From Mesostigma viride (lineage: Eukaryota > Streptophyta > Mesostigmatophyceae > Mesostigmatales > Mesostigmataceae): a stretch of 62,000 bases of DNA. How positions within the stretch are numbered: position 1 is the stretch's first letter; each line of letters begins with the position of its first letter. The stretch spans positions 678,474 through 740,473 of the forward strand of contig RPFO01000115.1 of the NCBI GenBank assembly GCA_009746045.1, given 5' to 3'. Made by a program: the position numbers and the translations under genes. The notes under the pieces were generated by a model that saw only the letters and a program-made list of their open reading frames with translations, was not told where the DNA came from and searched no databases. Positions 37,031 through 47,200 of this stretch are shown one piece after another.

Positions 37031-37742
37031 AGTTAGTTATGTTTTTGGCAAAACTCGGCCCTTATTGGGAGAAGGCATGTGGAGAATTCGATTAGGTAGG
37101 TAAAACCGTCCGTAAGCTAACCTTGACGAGGTAACATAACCTCTAGACACTTCATAACCTCTAGACATGACACCAGGCTCTTAGCTGTCATGACTAGATT
37201 TGGTCATGCCGATCCCAATCCTAGAATCTCAGCAGTAGGATCGGTGCGAAAATCGCAAGAAAATATGGGAGGCATGTAGGAGTTGAAATTAGAAATGCGA
37301 CTTCACGCTGGCACCGAGATTGGGGTCCGATCTCACGAAAGAAGCGGTGCAGCGCCAGCGGGTCCATAGTCCCAAACATCTTTTTTAGGCACTTGCACTG
37401 TACACCGGGAAGCGGGGCTTTATGCCTTCGATCCAAGGGCATACGCTCGGGACTTTTTCATGAGGTAGGCAAGTTTGCATAAAATAAGTTGATAGTCCTA
37501 AAAAATTGCAGGAGAGAAACCACGAGTCAGCAGTTGAAACACTTGGCGAGAGCTAGACCGGACTACTATCGTAGACTGGGGCTCAAAAATCTTGAAAGTT
37601 TGAATTTTTTTTTTAGTAGCGCAATCGACAGTTCTCCGCGAGAGGATCCTGGATCATACCTTAGATTTCGGAAAGTCCGTTATCAGTTGAGCGATAGCAG
37701 GCCTACAAGACAGGTAAAAATGGCTGTAAGCTGATACTTAAT
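37031..37742. other. No gene seen
   Basis: Unique-looking sequence between the dispersed repeat and a LINE fragment. Short frames only; nothing recognised. Confidence 0.5.
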
Positions 37743-38740
37743 TTGCTGACATGGCTTGACTGCTTGGCTCTCGAGGCCCGTGCAGTCGAGCTTGAGGTCA
37801 GCAAGAAGACAGAGGCCCTGGCGGTTGGGCTCACCAACCCACCGCCGCCCCTCTTTCTCCTAGACGGCTCTCGAGTCCTGTATCGGGACCGCGTTAAGCT
37901 GCTGGGCAGCCTGCTCCCCAGCTGCGAGGTTGATGTGGACCACCGCATCTCCCTCGCCTGGCACGCTTTACGCCAGTACCGGGCCCTGTGGCGCAAGCCC
38001 CTGGGCAAGATCGAGAAACAGGACCTGTTCAAGGTCCTCGTCCTTCCTGTTCTCACGTATGGAGCCGAGACGTGGACCCTCACCGCCGACCTGGCCCGCA
38101 AGCTGGACGGCGCGGTCACCAGCATGCTGCGATGCATTTACAGAGTAGGATATGCTGCTCATGTCCGCAATGAGGACCTGTACCAGGGCATGCCCTATAT
38201 CACCAGCACCATTAAGCAACGCCGCCTGCAGCTAGTAGGGCACCTAGCTCGCACCAACCATGCAGGTAGACACCTCACGTGGCCCCCCCGCAGGACTGCG
38301 ACCAGCCCAGCCTGGCCGGCACCTCCTGACGTGGGCTGGGCCCAGTGATGTTAGACGCCGCAAGGCCCGCACCTCGATCAAAGAACAGCTAGTAGAGGAC
38401 ATGGGGGGCCTAGGCCTCTCCGTGATTTGGAAGAAGATGATGGACAAGGCCAAGTGGGCCCAGGTCATAGAGGACAACGAGCCCCCCCCAGTGGGGAAGC
38501 GCCCGCGTGTGCAATCTCGTGGGAGGCACGCCAGATAGCCCCCTAGAGCAGCGTGCGGCTGCCTAGATAGACGTTGTAGTTAGAATGTTGTTAGATAGAT
38601 GTAGTATGTAGCCGATGTAGATAGACTAGACCGGTAGGACTGTTTGCACCCATCCATCCATCCATCGGGGTTAATGCTCCGTGACTCCCCAACGGGAGCA
38701 CGAGTCTAATTAATTAATTAATTAATTAATTTGCTGAGTA
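37743..38740 (+). pseudogene. LINE reverse transcriptase C-terminal half with 3' end (subfamily B)
   Basis: 5'-truncated just after the palm domain. LALEARAVELEVSKKTEAL (37766) follows where YADD would lie; then VLVLPVLTYGAETWTLTADL, SMLRCIYRVGYAAH and LYQGMPYITSTIKQRRLQLV. A frame change near 38270 leads to QPGRHLLTWAGPSDVRRRK and a Lys-rich tail ending at 38538. The YGAETWTL motif and LYQGMP block are shared with the copies at 40690 and 41740. After about 135 bp of 3' UTR come the stem-loop at 38677-38704 and a TTAA-repeat tail. Confidence 0.88.
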
Positions 38741-38744
38741 GTTA

Positions 38745-38882
38745 GAAATTTCTAGATTAGCTTAGAGTTAGCTTAGTTAGGTTTCGCGGCTTCGCTCGCC
38801 TCCATCCATCAAGCAAGGGAATACGTGCATGCTACATGATCTCCCAACGGAGTGATGTCATCATGTAATTTTGATTTTTTAA
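38745..38882 (+). mobile_element. LINE 3'-end fragment, subfamily A
   Basis: TTTCTAGATTAGCTTAGAG, CGCGGCTTCGCTC, CCATCCATCAAGCAAGG and the stem-loop at 38834-38858 match the end of the LINE at 41240-41360. One outer pair is mismatched here (ACATGA/TGATGT). Confidence 0.75.
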
Positions 38883-39249
38883 GCCGACGTAGCTCACGCC
38901 CACTGATGTGCATGTATGCCTGTGATGGGCCGTCATGGGACCCACACCACGTATATGACGCATTAGCTTTAGAGTATTTAGTCATGCTTTGCCCATGCAT
39001 GCAGAGAGTTCCTCTCGATGCTGAGATGTCATGCCCTAGCTCTTGCCTAGCCACAATCATCTTCCACCCATGTCCGCACCTTAGCTAGCCGACAGGTCCT
39101 GAACGTAACGTATTCGGCCATGCAACACGATGTTTTCTGGCATACGCGGGCTTTTGGTTCCCGCCGCACATTTGAAAGTGCTGTCCTCCGGATTTTCGCC
39201 TTTGCACCGTGTGCCGGTTCTTGGACGTTTGGAATCATGGCATGGCTAA
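38883..39249. other. No gene seen
   Basis: Short unique stretch between LINE fragments. A frame at 38852-39088 is unassigned. Confidence 0.45.
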
Positions 39250-41360
39250 CGTAACCAGGGCAAGGACATGTGGTACCACCTCGACCGGCTCAGCGGCCGG
39301 CGGCAGCGCACCCCGGTGGAGCACACGGGGGACGGCACGGCGCCGGTCAGCCTTGACCGCTGGTTGGCCCACAATGTTTCCTTGACCGGTGGGGCTCGCG
39401 CCACACCCCCGCCGCTTCACCCCGAGACGGCCGCCCGCCTCGGGGTTGCCGGACCCCCGCCGCCGCCAGCGCCCCCCTCCTCGGCCGCGGACTACCCAGT
39501 CCCCGCCTTGCAGGAGGGCTGCCTTGCCACCGACGACGTCGTCCACCCCTTCACTTTGAAGGAATTGGATGGCGCCCTTGCTCGCCTGCGGTACGACGCG
39601 GCGGTGGGTGCCGACCACCTTTTTGCAGCATGAGCTGCTGAAGACCCCTGATCCGGCGCTTAGGGATCTTCTGCTGGCGTTCTGCAACCGTGTCCTGCTT
39701 TCTGACGAGCCTCCTCCTGCTGAGTTGCAGACGGCCATCCGCGTCATGCTGTACAAGAAGGGCTCTGCTGCTGACCCCGGTAACTACCGGGGTGTCTGCC
39801 TCCACAGCGCCGCACTGAAGGTCTTCATGAGCATGATGCTGCACAGGCTCCGCGTCGCGCTGGACCCACACCTGGGTGAGTCTCAGATGGGTTTCCGTCG
39901 TGGTCGTAACACTGTCATGGCTGTGTTTGTCGCGTGCCGGTTGATGGAGGAGGTGCGTCGCCTTCCCCCTGACAGTTTGCCGCTGGTCTTCATTTTTGTT
40001 GACTATATCAAGGCCTTTGACACGGTCCTCTGGGAGGCTCTTTGGACCATCCTAGCTCTGGATCGGGTGCCACCAACGTTTAGTGCTGCCATTCATCAGC
40101 TGTATATGAGGGCTCACAGGCAGTAGTGCGGACTGCGGAAGGCACCACCCCACCATTCCCCCTTCACCACGGGGGGTGGCAAGGTTGTGTCCTGTCCCCA
40201 TATACCTGTTCATTATTGTCATGGATCACGTCATGCGCCGAGCACGTGCACACTTTACTGCTCTTAAGGGGTTCGAGCCAGGCTTGGACATCCTTAACGA
40301 GAAAGAGCACGGCGGGGTTAAACTTGGCTACCGCCTGGCCGACCTGATTTATGCGGATGACACCACCCTCATCGCGCGCCCCGAGCACATTCAGACCTGG
40401 CTGTACTGTCTGGGCCTGGAGGCGAGGGCGGTGGGGTTGGAGATTAGTGTCAAAACTGAGGCAATTGTGATTGGTCCAGTACATCGCCGCTGCCGCGCCT
40501 GCTCGACGGGACGACGGTCCCGTTCCGCGATCGCTTCAAACTGTCAGTAGGGAGTTGGCTCCCGGCTGACAGCGCCGACGATGTGGACCCCCGCATCGGC
40601 CTGGCCTGGGCCAGGCTCCGTTCGCTCAACACCTACTGGCGCTCCAAGGGCCTGGGCGAGCACCGCAAGCGCATGCTCTTCAAGGTCCTCGTCCTCACGG
40701 TGCTCACGTATGGCGCCCAGGCCTGGACACTCACACCCACACTGGCAGCTAGGCCGGCTCGACGGCACAGTTTACAGGATGCTCCGACAGGTCCTGAACG
40801 TAGGGTTTTCCAAGCGCCCGTCATCAGAGTCTTTGTATCAGGGCATGCCTTGCATTTCGGACGAAATTAGACAGCGTAGGATAGCATATGTAGGACACCT
40901 TGCTCGCACCAGCCAGGTCGACACCGCCCTTGGCCGTCTGGCCGTTCCCCAGCGGCTTGGCCAGCCAGGGCGGCACATTCTGACCTGGCCTGGCCCCAAG
41001 GGCATTCCCAAAAGGGTAGGGAAACATGCATGTCACGAACTACGTCCAGATGTTGCTGGATGACCTACTGGTCCCAGCCCAGTTTGAATACCGCATCCAC
41101 TCTCTCTCCCTTCTTTGGACTGCCATGCAGAACAAGACGCGGTGGCAGAAGATTGTCAAGGCTCGCACGCCCGACCCTGTGGGCAAGCCACCTCCCCCCA
41201 AGAGGCGGAGGCGTTTTGATGAGTAGGGCAGTTACGATTTTTCTAGACTAGATAGATTAGCGTTAGGATAGTCAGGTTACGCGGCTCTCTCCACCACCAC
41301 CCATCAAGGAATATGTGCTACCTGATCTCCTAACGGAGGCATGTTATAATTTATTTTTTT
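39250..41360 (+). pseudogene. LINE reverse transcriptase, nearly full-length domain, frameshifted
   Basis: The longest RT copy. In order: WLAHNVSLTGGARA, ELDGALARLRYDAAVGADHL, YKKGSAADPGNYRGVCL, SQMGFRRGRNTVMAVF, FIFVDYIKAFDTVLW (first catalytic Asp intact), HHGGWQGCVLSPY, LADLIYADDTTLIARP (YADD intact), VLTVLTYGAQAWTLT, SLYQGMPCISDEIRQRRIAY, QPGRHILTWPGPK, SLSLLWTAMQNKTRW, ending RRRRFDE at 41226. Frame changes, found by comparison with 27979-28806, lie at about 39625 (extra bases in CTTTTTGCAGC), 40103 (extra AT in CTGTATATGAGG) and 40200 (ATATACC), with more downstream. The 3' UTR ends in a stem-loop at 41320-41344. Both catalytic motifs survive but the frame does not. Target-primed reverse transcriptase family, clade not assigned (RTE/CR1-like by layout). 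Confidence 0.9.
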
Positions 41361-41483
41361 TTTTAAACGTAATGACTGACTAGCTAGACCTTTTCAACGG
41401 TTTCCCATTTGCGGGTATTTCCTCGTAAATGGTGGGAGAGCGATCGCAGCAATGGTGCTCACCACTGGACACTCCCGGCCAGT

Positions 41484-41711
41484 TAGGCTCGAAACACACG
41501 CCCTGATCAAGCAAGTTGTTTCCGGCCCCACCGTCTAGGTCATCTGCTCTACACGTAAGCCATAATTTCAATGCACAAGGCTACACATTTCCATCACCAT
41601 TCATATTCATCATCCTGAACAACTCGAACACGCGGACAAGATAACGGCAGGCTCGAGCTACCATGGTCCGGATTCTCCCGATTTCTGGCATGCGCTGGTT
41701 GTCTCCTTGGT
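41484..41711 (-). repeat. 230-bp dispersed repeat, right arm of a large inverted repeat
   Basis: Inverse copy of 36796-37030. It includes the same short minus-strand frame (TMVARACRYLVRVFELFR) ending at 41581. The arms enclose 4.4 kb of mostly LINE sequence. Confidence 0.8.
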
Positions 41712-41735
41712 ATTCTCCATGCATGCTGCATAGGG

Positions 41736-42150
41736 CACTCGAGTCTTTGTATAAGGGTATGCCTCGCACTTCCGACGAGATTAGGCAGCGTAGAATAGCA
41801 TTTGTAGGACGACATCCAAGTGCCCGAACCAGTCTGAGGTAGACACCGCCTTTGGTCTGGCCGGCCCTTGAGCAGCGGCTTGGCCAGCCAGTGCGGCATA
41901 TCTGACGTGGCCTGGCCCCAAGGACTGAACCCCAGGTGGTTTGGTAGGTCTACCAGCAATATACTACACAGATCAGTTGCTGGCCGACCTCATGGTCCCA
42001 GCTCAGTTTGAACACCGCATTTCCTCCCTCTCTCTAGCGGACAAGTTCTAAGAGATGGCAGACCATTGTCCAGGCCCACACGCCAGCCCCTCTGGGCAAG
42101 CCCCCTCCCCACCAGGAGGAAGAGGCGTTTTATTTTGAGTAGAGTAGCTT
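41736..42150 (+). pseudogene. LINE C-terminal fragment
   Basis: Nucleotide match to 40830-41230: CGAGTCTTTGTATAAGGG (as in the LYQGMP block), then TTGGCCAGCCAGTGCGGC, then the CAGCTCAGTTTGAACACCGC and GGGCAAGCCCCCTCCC end. Several indels; no open frame survives. Confidence 0.8.
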
Positions 42151-42179
42151 TGGTATACTAGATAAGAGTACTATCCCGC

Positions 42180-42300
42180 ATTTTCGAGTGGCAGTGCCGT
42201 CAAGATGCTTGCTCAGCGCCTGGTCCAGGGTCCACGCCTCGCAGCCGTAAAGGAGGATGCTGAGGACAAAGGCCTTGAACAGAATTCTGCAAGGGAGCAC
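42180..42300 (-). pseudogene. LINE RT fragment, inverted
   Basis: The minus strand translates to ILFKAFVLSILLYGCEAWTL followed by SKHLDGTA, the block after the palm domain (compare LFKVLVLTVLTYGAQAWTL at 40680). Confidence 0.75.
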
Positions 42301-42325
42301 GCATTATGCGCCCACTTAGCGGTAT

Positions 42326-43036
42326 ATGGAAGGTATCTCGGACGGAACTGCAAAATTTCCAGCGCCCAAAAAATCGCCTAAGTCCCATCCCCAAGCTATG
42401 CTTGTGACAGAGCTTACTAGCTGGCAAGCACGCTATGCCAGTTTAAGGGTGTCAACCGACACACACCTGCGTGAAAGCAGTCGTATGTGCGCTGGTTGTC
42501 TCCTTGATATGTGCGCGTCCTATGGTAATGGAAGCCATTGGGCCCTCGATGTTATGGCGGGGCCCTCGATCATTGCACTCTCGATCATTTTCCCATTATA
42601 TTCTGATGGGAAGTGTCTTTACAATGCTTGGAAGGAATCTATCCCGCAAAAACCTGTCAACATTCTTTGGAAGCTGAGCGCTGCCTTCCCCTGTCAATCG
42701 ACAGATGTCCCCGCAGCGAGCCAGGGCCTGCTTGAGGCAGCATCACGGGCGGAATTCGACGTTTCACATATGGTCATGGCAGTAGCATTAGGAGCGAAAA
42801 TCCAAACAATGAGAAAAAAAGAGTATGGAGCTTACCTCTTCAACTATAAGTCTAGCATAAGCCATCCTCCATCAAGGTTCACACAACCTGTGTTTTTTCC
42901 TTGCAAGCAGCCCCAGCTGGGCTATTTGCGTAGATGGCGTGACATGTGGGTCGCGCAATGGTCACACCAGCCCGTTAATACATTTGATGAGAATTGCGTG
43001 CAAAGTGCAAACCAAGCCACTGCCTTGCATCGATGA
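42326..43036 (+). other. 236-codon open frame of unknown status
   Basis: Open from 42326 to 43036 outside the tandem repeats. No domain or family is recognised; no signal peptide is evident; composition is ordinary. It starts next to a LINE remnant and includes part of a dispersed repeat (CGCTGGTTGTCTCCTTG at 42489), so its 5' part is unlikely to be genuine gene sequence. It may be chance, or DNA downstream of the minus-strand gene. Confidence 0.2.
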
Positions 43037-43573
43037 TACAACAAACGCAAGTGCAACAGGCTGCATCAGAATTGAGAGCTAACCAATGCTGCACTCATGG
43101 TAGCAAATGCCCCGCCGCTGAATAGCTGGTGACAAAAGACAGAGATTTGTTACGGAGTACGCATAGCTAGAGTACATGTAGGTGCTCTACACAGGCATCA
43201 GGTACTATGTAGCCCCCCCCACATGTCTGCAGGAATGACCAATGGAGATATCGGCACCAAAAACTGCGATAAGAGGGGGAAGACGAGGGGGAGGGGGCGT
43301 GGCGGGAGGGAACTTCTTAATGGGGTCATAAAGGGCCCGTGTTTTGCACAAAGGTGCAATTATTTGAGATGCCAACGTGACCTTGCGAATAGGGTGGCCT
43401 AATAAAGGACCACTGTGATCCCCCCGTGACTTCCCCATGCGCATTGCCTACTGCATCGGCACTCAACCTGGACACTGAGGGTACTGCCAGTCTACCAGTC
43501 AACATTAACACTACTCGTAAACACACTACGGATCAATATTAAACCTACCAGTTGATATTAACAAAGCACCCAC

Positions 43574-44213
43574 CTCGAGGTACTCGTCGAATATCATCTC
43601 GGATTCCTTGTTCAGGTGATGACACTGCGGCAGCAAGCCCTCGGTCTGGAGCGTCGCCTTGCTAAACCTGCCCGTTGCCACGCCGCAAGGATCCGCGAGA
43701 TGGCCCGGGCACATCGCATGCGTCATGGGGCATTGGTAAACAACATGCGCACAACATGCACACAACATGCACACAAACTGAGACAGTCACTTGGCCAGAT
43801 AGTTTCTGCGCGCAAGAGACTGAAGAGAGGCGCTGCTGCTCGTGTTGCCCGGTGGTAATCTCGCACTTGGCGTTGCCAAGCATGTCATGGGGGTTCCTTG
43901 GCATAGTGTTTATCACAGGTAATCCGAAAGACAGGGCACAGACATGCACACCTGGCTCTAATCAACATCATTACTAACATCAGTACTAGTCTGTCTAAGT
44001 TGGTTGAAGCACTCACGGCCGCAGTGGCCAGCAGAAACGGATAGCCGGGGCACAGACGCGGAAACGTACTGCACATAATTGTCTCGTTGATACTATACGA
44101 TGCAAGCACCTTTGGTAAACCAATCATGAGCCCACGGGTTCTCAATAAGTGAATAGTGGGTAGCCTACTCTCCCCTCACAAACCCATCAAACCCAAGCGG
44201 GGCAAGCTTGGCC

Positions 44214-44251
<38 letters not shown>

Positions 44252-47200
44252 CTCCAAACCAAGTGTCCACTTACGTCTTCAGCACGTTGCGACTCTCCAG
44301 CGTCGCGTCCATGTGCGCCTCGTGCATCACAAAATACTCATTGAAGCAGATGGTGGGGCCGCCTGGGCGGATGACCGTCGCTCGGTCCACCGCAAAGTAG
44401 CGGAAGATCTGTGGGGCACCCGGCAAGCGGTCATGTGGCAGGCCGCCATGTTGTGTGGCAGGCCGTCATGCTACAGGCGCGAGAGGTTGCAGCGGCTTGA
44501 CTAGACAAGACGGTTAGCTCTGCGGTAGTCTGACATTGCAGCAAATGCTACCAGTTAAGTTTTTTGTGAGAAGACACCAAAAGCAATAGCAAGTCTGTCA
44601 GTGTGATAACCAGCTCCAAGAAACAACTATCGTGACTTCGTATGCAGCATGAGTGGAATGATCGTAGGCAGCGAAAATGCAAGTAAGCCTTTCTCCCTCT
44701 CCCTGTCTGCCTTGCATTTCCCCACTGCTCCCCTCAGCAGCTTCCCCTGCATCCTCATGCATGACAATCATAGACATCCCCCAGACCCACCCAAACCAGC
44801 TTTACCAACCACACTTGGATGCTCTTAACGACCCCCCCGGCCTCGACCCCCCCATTGACCAACTTTGCAGCCTTGCCCCGCCCATCAACAAGCAGCCCTC
44901 CCACACCGCACTTCAGCAGTTTCACGACTTCTCTAATCATACTTAACAAGCTCAAGCTCAACCGTCTCTCGGTGTGTACATTAAGCAAGCTTGATACCTT
45001 CCAACCCATATCGCCAAAACGCGCCCATCCACCCATGCACCCACCGTGCGCCACTTAATCCCACTCCTTACCACCCACTACCCCATCTCTCACCACCCAC
45101 CACCAGTAGCTTGCCCTGCTGCCCACCGCCTTGCACTACCCATTTTCTCACCCTTCTACTAACCACCTTAAGCAGCTTACAACCCCACCCACCCACATTG
45201 AGCAGATTGGCCGCCACGGCTCACTACCCACTCCCTCACCCTAATCCTCCCCAGCTTGAGCCCCCTCCCACCTAAAGCAGCTTGGCCTCCACCCCTCATC
45301 CTCATCCGCTCACCCATTCCCCCACCTCCTGTTAACCAGTCTTTAAGTGAAATGTCACCATTTAACACCCCACCTCGAGCAGCTTGGCACCCATTCTCCC
45401 CCCACCACCTTGAGCCACTTGGCACCCACCCCTACACAACTTACCTTGAGCAGCTTGTCCTCCATTCTTCCCTGCACCTTGGACAGCCTGCCCCCCACCC
45501 TTGTACTACCCACCTCGAGCAGCCTGCACCCTACCCTTGTACTACCCACCTCGAGCAGCCTGCCCCCCACCCTTATACTACCCACCTTGAGCAGTTTGGT
45601 CTCCATCGGCTGCAGCACCTCACGGTACAGCTCCCACGAGACGAGCCGCGCCTCCAGCGACCGCGGGCGCAGTGGCTGCATGCTGCGCGGCTCCACGTGC
45701 GCCGCCATCATCTCCACAAAGCGCTCGCGCAGGTTCACATTGGGGACCACGGGCACGCGGTGGGCCGCCAGGTGGATCAGGCTAGGGGGGGGGAGAGGAG
45801 AAGGGGGGGGCGAGGCCAAAGGCAGTCATCAAAGGGCCAAATGGACAATCGTATGAGAGGGTCAAACGGGCAATCATCCGTCGGTAGAAGTGTACCTTCT
45901 TTTCATTACGGATGCTGTCCATTACCTGGCATGTTGCAACGGATGCGGATGGTTCATATCCTTGTTGCCACATGTAGGCCTAGTGGCATACAGCGGGTCA
46001 ACCTCCGAGTCAAAGCATACCATGGATAAGATACATGGCGTTCCGATGCCTTACGGTACTGTTCTGGTCCATCCGCAATGGCAAGCAACCAGCGTGCAGT
46101 CGATGCATATGCTGGGGTCGCATGCCTTGGCACTGCTGTGCCGAAAGCTTGCGCCACATAACCACAAAGCATATCCCATGGAGGTGGCCCACACACAACT
46201 CCCTTCGTATGCAAGCAGGGAAATGCATGCAAGCTCTGGGATGCACAAAGCCACGGATCACTTCACAGGCAGCAGCCGCAACCATAGCTGCACCAATAAA
46301 AGATAGCACACGGCTTCCAGCTCTCTCACAAAGCCTACACAGTGAAGGCTCCCACCCCACACATATGACATGTGTCGCTGTTCACAGGGGCACCATCCCA
46401 TACTCCTCACAACAGCACGGAATAAAACTGCAGCAGAAACCAATAAAAGAATCTCGCCCGTATGCAGTTACGAGACCACCCACAAGCCACTTACTAAATG
46501 ACTCATCAAGTGCACACTTGCATACATCGAAATTCGCACTTCGCCATTGCAAGATGGTGTGCCTCTAGTATTGCCAGGGCCAAGAGCAACACGCCAACCA
46601 TACTTTGAACTAGGAACGTCGATGCTGTTTTATCCACCAGAAGACATGGGCAAACAGCGCACCTGCCGTTGATCAGACGAGTGCCAGGTGTGCGACCAGA
46701 CCAACAACTGCCTGAGACGCCGGGAGATGTCACAGAAAAGGGTCACGCTCTGGCAAACCTCTCCCAAGAAAAGGGTCACGCTCTGGGCCTCTGGAAAACG
46801 TTGCCACGAGAAAGGGGCATGCTCTGGCCTACCTCTCCACAAAGGTGTCGAACGAGATGGTCTGGTAGCGGTTGTGGTAGGTCACCTGCCCCCCGTGCGT
46901 GCCAGCTGGCGTCGCTCGTCCCCCTGCGCTCTCCAGTACCTGTTACCCCACAGACCCAGGGCAGCATACACGACAGGTTGTGGCCGTTCAATTCTACGGT
47001 AGGCATAGGCGTCGATGGTGTTAGGGGGAAGTGAGGGGGCAACTGTGGTAGTAAGGGCAGCATGGCAGGTGGTCCAGTGCAACGCAAGCCTGCCCTCTGA
47101 CGTCTCTCGCCTGCCCATCAGGCCATGCAGGAGAAACACCAGCCACATGCCACAAAGTGGACATGAACATGCCTCACCTCCCAATGCCTCTCCTCCCCAT

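Noticed and set aside
45355-45819. Continuous 154-codon minus frame through exon 7 and the following repeats as one exon
   Set aside because: The donor at 45585 with matching phase to the next exon, and the repeat nature of the remainder, argue that the frame is open only because the 36-bp copies keep phase.
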